Source of the DNA: Paraburkholderia elongata
GTDB lineage: Bacteria; Pseudomonadota; Gammaproteobacteria; Burkholderiales; Burkholderiaceae
Direction: 5' to 3'
Length of the DNA: 64,000 bases
Assembly: GCF_013177735.1 (NCBI RefSeq)
Contig: NZ_WOEZ01000092.1
Span: 40,583-104,582, forward strand
Both the position numbers and the translations under genes were made by a program. This document shows positions 62,227-64,000 of this stretch, one piece after another. The notes under the pieces are model-generated. The model ran no database searches and was not told the DNA's origin. It saw only the letters and a list, made by a program, of their open reading frames with translations. Every line of letters starts with the position of its first letter. Position 1 is the first letter of the stretch.

Positions 62227-62291
62227 AAAGCCGGACAACGCCGAGGCAAAGCCGGGCCAACGCCGAGGCAAAGCCGGGCCAACGCCGAGGC
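62227..62291. repeat. 22-bp tandem repeat, three units, upstream of darP
   Basis: AAAGCCGGGCCAACGCCGAGGC stands at 62248-62269 and 62270-62291, with a 21-bp variant at 62227-62247. It lies in the darP/pmbA divergent region and could vary in number among strains. Confidence 0.75.
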
Positions 62292-62360
62292 GAAGCCAGG
62301 CTCAGCGAATGCCAGGTACAGCTTCGCGTACCTTGCTATGATCGCGGGATGCGTGACTAC

Positions 62361-62391
62361 GCAAATGAGCATGCAAATGAGCACGCAAATG
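62361..62391. repeat. 12-bp tandem repeat upstream of pmbA
   Basis: GCAAATGAGCAT (62361-62372), GCAAATGAGCAC (62373-62384), then GCAAATG. Located about 85-110 bp before the pmbA start. Confidence 0.7.
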
Positions 62392-62472
62392 CCGCGCGTA
62401 AAATGCGAGCGCATGTGCGTGGCATGGGCGAACACACAGGGCCGCTCGGCCCCGAACAGGACGGCAACGACA

Positions 62473-63843
62473 ATGGCAGCAGACATGGACGTCAAGCAGC
62501 GCTTTTTTCCGCATACCCAGGATGAACTGAAGGAAATCGCCTCGGACATCCTTCGTCACGCGAAGTCGCTCGGCGGTACCGACGCGGCGACCGAGATCTC
62601 CGAAGGCGACGGCCTGTCCGTCTCCGTGCGGCGCGGCGAAGTCGAGACGATCGAACACAACCGCGACAAAATGGTCGGCGTGACGGTGTTCATCGGCAAC
62701 AAGCGCGGCAACGCGAGCACCTCGGACTTTTCGTCGCAGGCTTTGAAAGACACGGTTGCGGCGGCGTACAACATCGCCCGCTTCACGGCTGAAGACGACT
62801 GCGCGGGTTTGGCTGAAGCCGATCTGCTCGAAACCGCGCCGCGCGATCTCGATCTGTATCACCCGTGGAATCTTTCCGCAGACGAAGCGGTGGAAATCGC
62901 CCGCCGCTCGGAAGACGCCGCTTTCGCAACCGATCCGCAGATCAAGAACTCGGAAGGCGCGAGCGTCTCGGCGCAGCACTCGCAATTCGTGCTTGCCACC
63001 TCGCGCGGCTTCCTCGCCGGTTATCCGTATTCGCGCCACTACATCGCCTGCGCTCCGATCGCCGGCAGCGGCCGCAACATGCAGCGCGACGACTGGTACA
63101 CGTCGACCCGCAGCGCGGCAGACCTCGCCGATCCGGAAGCGGTCGGCCGTTACGCGGCGCAACGGGCGCTGTCGCGCATCGGCGCGCGCGGGCTCGACAC
63201 GCGCAAGGTGCCGGTGCTGTTTGAAGCGCCGCTCGCCGCCGGCATTCTCGGCGCGTTCGTGCAGGCAACCAGCGGCGGCGCGCTGTACCGCAAGACCTCG
63301 TTCCTCGTCGATAGCCTCGGCAAGCCGGTGTTCGCGCCGCACGTCCAGGTGGTCGAAGATCCGCACGTTGCGCGTGCAATGGGCAGCGCACCGTTCGACG
63401 AAGAAGGCGTGCGCACCAAACAGCGTTCGGTGGTGAAGGACGGCGTGGTGGAAGGCTACTTCCTGTCCACCTACTCGGCGCGCAAGCTCGGCATGCAAAC
63501 CACTGGCAACGCCGGCGGCTCGCACAATCTGTCGCTGCGCAGCTCGAAGACGCGCCCGGAAGACGATTTCGAGGAAATGCTGAAGAAGCTCGGCACGGGC
63601 CTGTTGCTGACCGAACTGATGGGGCAGGGCGTGAACTACGTGACGGGCGACTATTCGCGCGGCGCGTCGGGCTTCTGGGTCGAGAACGGCAAGATCCAGT
63701 ACCCGGTCGAGGAGATCACCGTGGCGAGCACGTTGCAGGAGATGTTCCGCCATATCGTCGCGATCGGCGCGGATACGATCACGCGCGGCACCAAGGAAAC
63801 GGGCTCGGTGCTGATCGAACGGATGACGATCGCGGGGCAGTAA
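62473..63843 (+). CDS. pmbA: Metalloprotease PmbA/TldE
   Basis: A 456-residue TldE/PmbA protein. With TldD it forms a protease that matures some peptides (microcin B17) and degrades the CcdA antitoxin. The N-terminal domain shows DGLSVSVRRGEVETIEHNRD; the C-terminal part shows KLGMQTTGNAGGSHNLSLRS, LGTGLLLTELMGQGVNYVTG and DYSRGASGFWVENGKIQYPVEE, all standard. ATG 62473 is chosen (MAADMDVKQRFF, AGGACGG upstream); the open frame before it translates the tandem repeats and is not coding. It is divergent from darP. Confidence 0.95.
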   Translation: MAADMDVKQRFFPHTQDELKEIASDILRHAKSLGGTDAATEISEGDGLSVSVRRGEVETIEHNRDKMVGVTVFIGNKRGNASTSDFSSQALKDTVAAAYNIARFTAEDDCAGLAEADLLETAPRDLDLYHPWNLSADEAVEIARRSEDAAFATDPQIKNSEGASVSAQHSQFVLATSRGFLAGYPYSRHYIACAPIAGSGRNMQRDDWYTSTRSAADLADPEAVGRYAAQRALSRIGARGLDTRKVPVLFEAPLAAGILGAFVQATSGGALYRKTSFLVDSLGKPVFAPHVQVVEDPHVARAMGSAPFDEEGVRTKQRSVVKDGVVEGYFLSTYSARKLGMQTTGNAGGSHNLSLRSSKTRPEDDFEEMLKKLGTGLLLTELMGQGVNYVTGDYSRGASGFWVENGKIQYPVEEITVASTLQEMFRHIVAIGADTITRGTKETGSVLIERMTIAGQ

Positions 63844-63948
63844 GCGGGTCGGTTTAGCCGGCGGCGGTTTGGCTTAGTCCCAATACTGTTAACAAAGTCG
63901 AATTTGTGTTAACTTTCAAGCGCCTGCAACGACAAGAAGAGCTTGAAG

Positions 63949-64000
63949 ATGGCAAGAACGGAAGCAACGCTGCCCGGTGGTGCGAGGCTCGCGGACTATC
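63949..64000 (+). CDS. Probable IS4-type transposase start, cut by window edge
   Basis: ATG 63949 opens MARTEATLPGGARLADY before the window ends. This resembles the N-terminus of some IS4-family transposases (InsG N-domain type, LPGGARLxDxxSLG). The 55 bp before it contain an imperfect inverted repeat, GTTAACAAA with TTTGTGTTAAC, that could belong to the element's end. The identification rests on 17 residues and is tentative. Confidence 0.4.
   Translation, partial: MARTEATLPGGARLADY

Noticed and set aside
62227..62391. Tandem repeats as a CRISPR array
   Set aside because: Units are adjacent with no unique spacers, and no cas gene is present.
62302..63753. 483-codon minus-strand frame opposite pmbA
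   Set aside because: Same kind of antisense artefact; no domain and overlaps a well-conserved gene fully.

Overview
The window reads as chromosome of a Burkholderiales betaproteobacterium, most likely Burkholderia or Paraburkholderia. The evidence is the high G+C content, the codon use, the rpsP-rimM-trmD-rplS operon, the neighbouring cobD-like, rsgA, M48 protease, orn, mog, darP and pmbA genes, and split pntAA/pntAB/pntB transhydrogenase genes beside ETF-QO. No tRNA, rRNA or CRISPR array was seen.

Layout. 1-5 kb: the 3' part of a fadB-type gene, doxX, a LysR regulator, a FadA5-like thiolase and an IS110-type transposase remnant that abuts the thiolase stop. 5-11 kb: an AMP-forming acyl-CoA ligase downstream of a large MalT/LuxR-type (LAL) regulator, divergent from an azoreductase gene, then a decayed ferredoxin gene. 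11.2-12.6 kb: an IS701-family transposase broken by one amber codon. 13.5-18.3 kb: ETF-ubiquinone oxidoreductase and the pnt operon. 18.3-38.3 kb: a catabolic region with two SDR genes flanking a tandem-TetR regulator, then thiolase, a small conserved protein, a beta-lactamase-fold hydrolase, an MDR oxidoreductase, two enoyl-CoA hydratases, a FadB-like fusion with an altered NAD motif, a dienoyl-CoA-reductase-like SDR, a two-gene acyl-CoA dehydrogenase pair, another SDR and two more acyl-CoA dehydrogenases. 38.7-43.8 kb: a second, rotting copy of part of that region (SDR and 79-aa gene intact; thiolase, hydrolase, MDR and SDR reduced to fragments; acyl-CoA dehydrogenase apparently identical to the first copy). 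44.1-47.7 kb: etfB, etfA and a FadE-type dehydrogenase. 47.9-63.8 kb: ordinary core genes (dadA, lrp, radical SAM, TM2, PQQ-type dehydrogenase, ribosomal/tRNA operon, NUDIX, rsgA, orn, mog, darP, pmbA). At 63.95 kb a probable transposase gene begins.

How it works together. The 22-38 kb genes supply every step of a beta-oxidation spiral (dehydrogenation, hydration, 3-hydroxyacyl oxidation, thiolysis) plus accessory reductases and a hydrolase. ETF, ETF-QO and transhydrogenase on either side carry the electrons onward. The substrate cannot be read from sequence; the FadA5-like thiolases, the HSD10-like SDR and the paired dehydrogenases fit a branched, alicyclic or steroid/terpenoid-type acyl-CoA better than a straight fatty acid, but this is inference. 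Both SDR copies are preceded by a near-consensus sigma-70 promoter whose -35 box sits inside an inverted repeat, a candidate operator for the nearby double-TetR protein.
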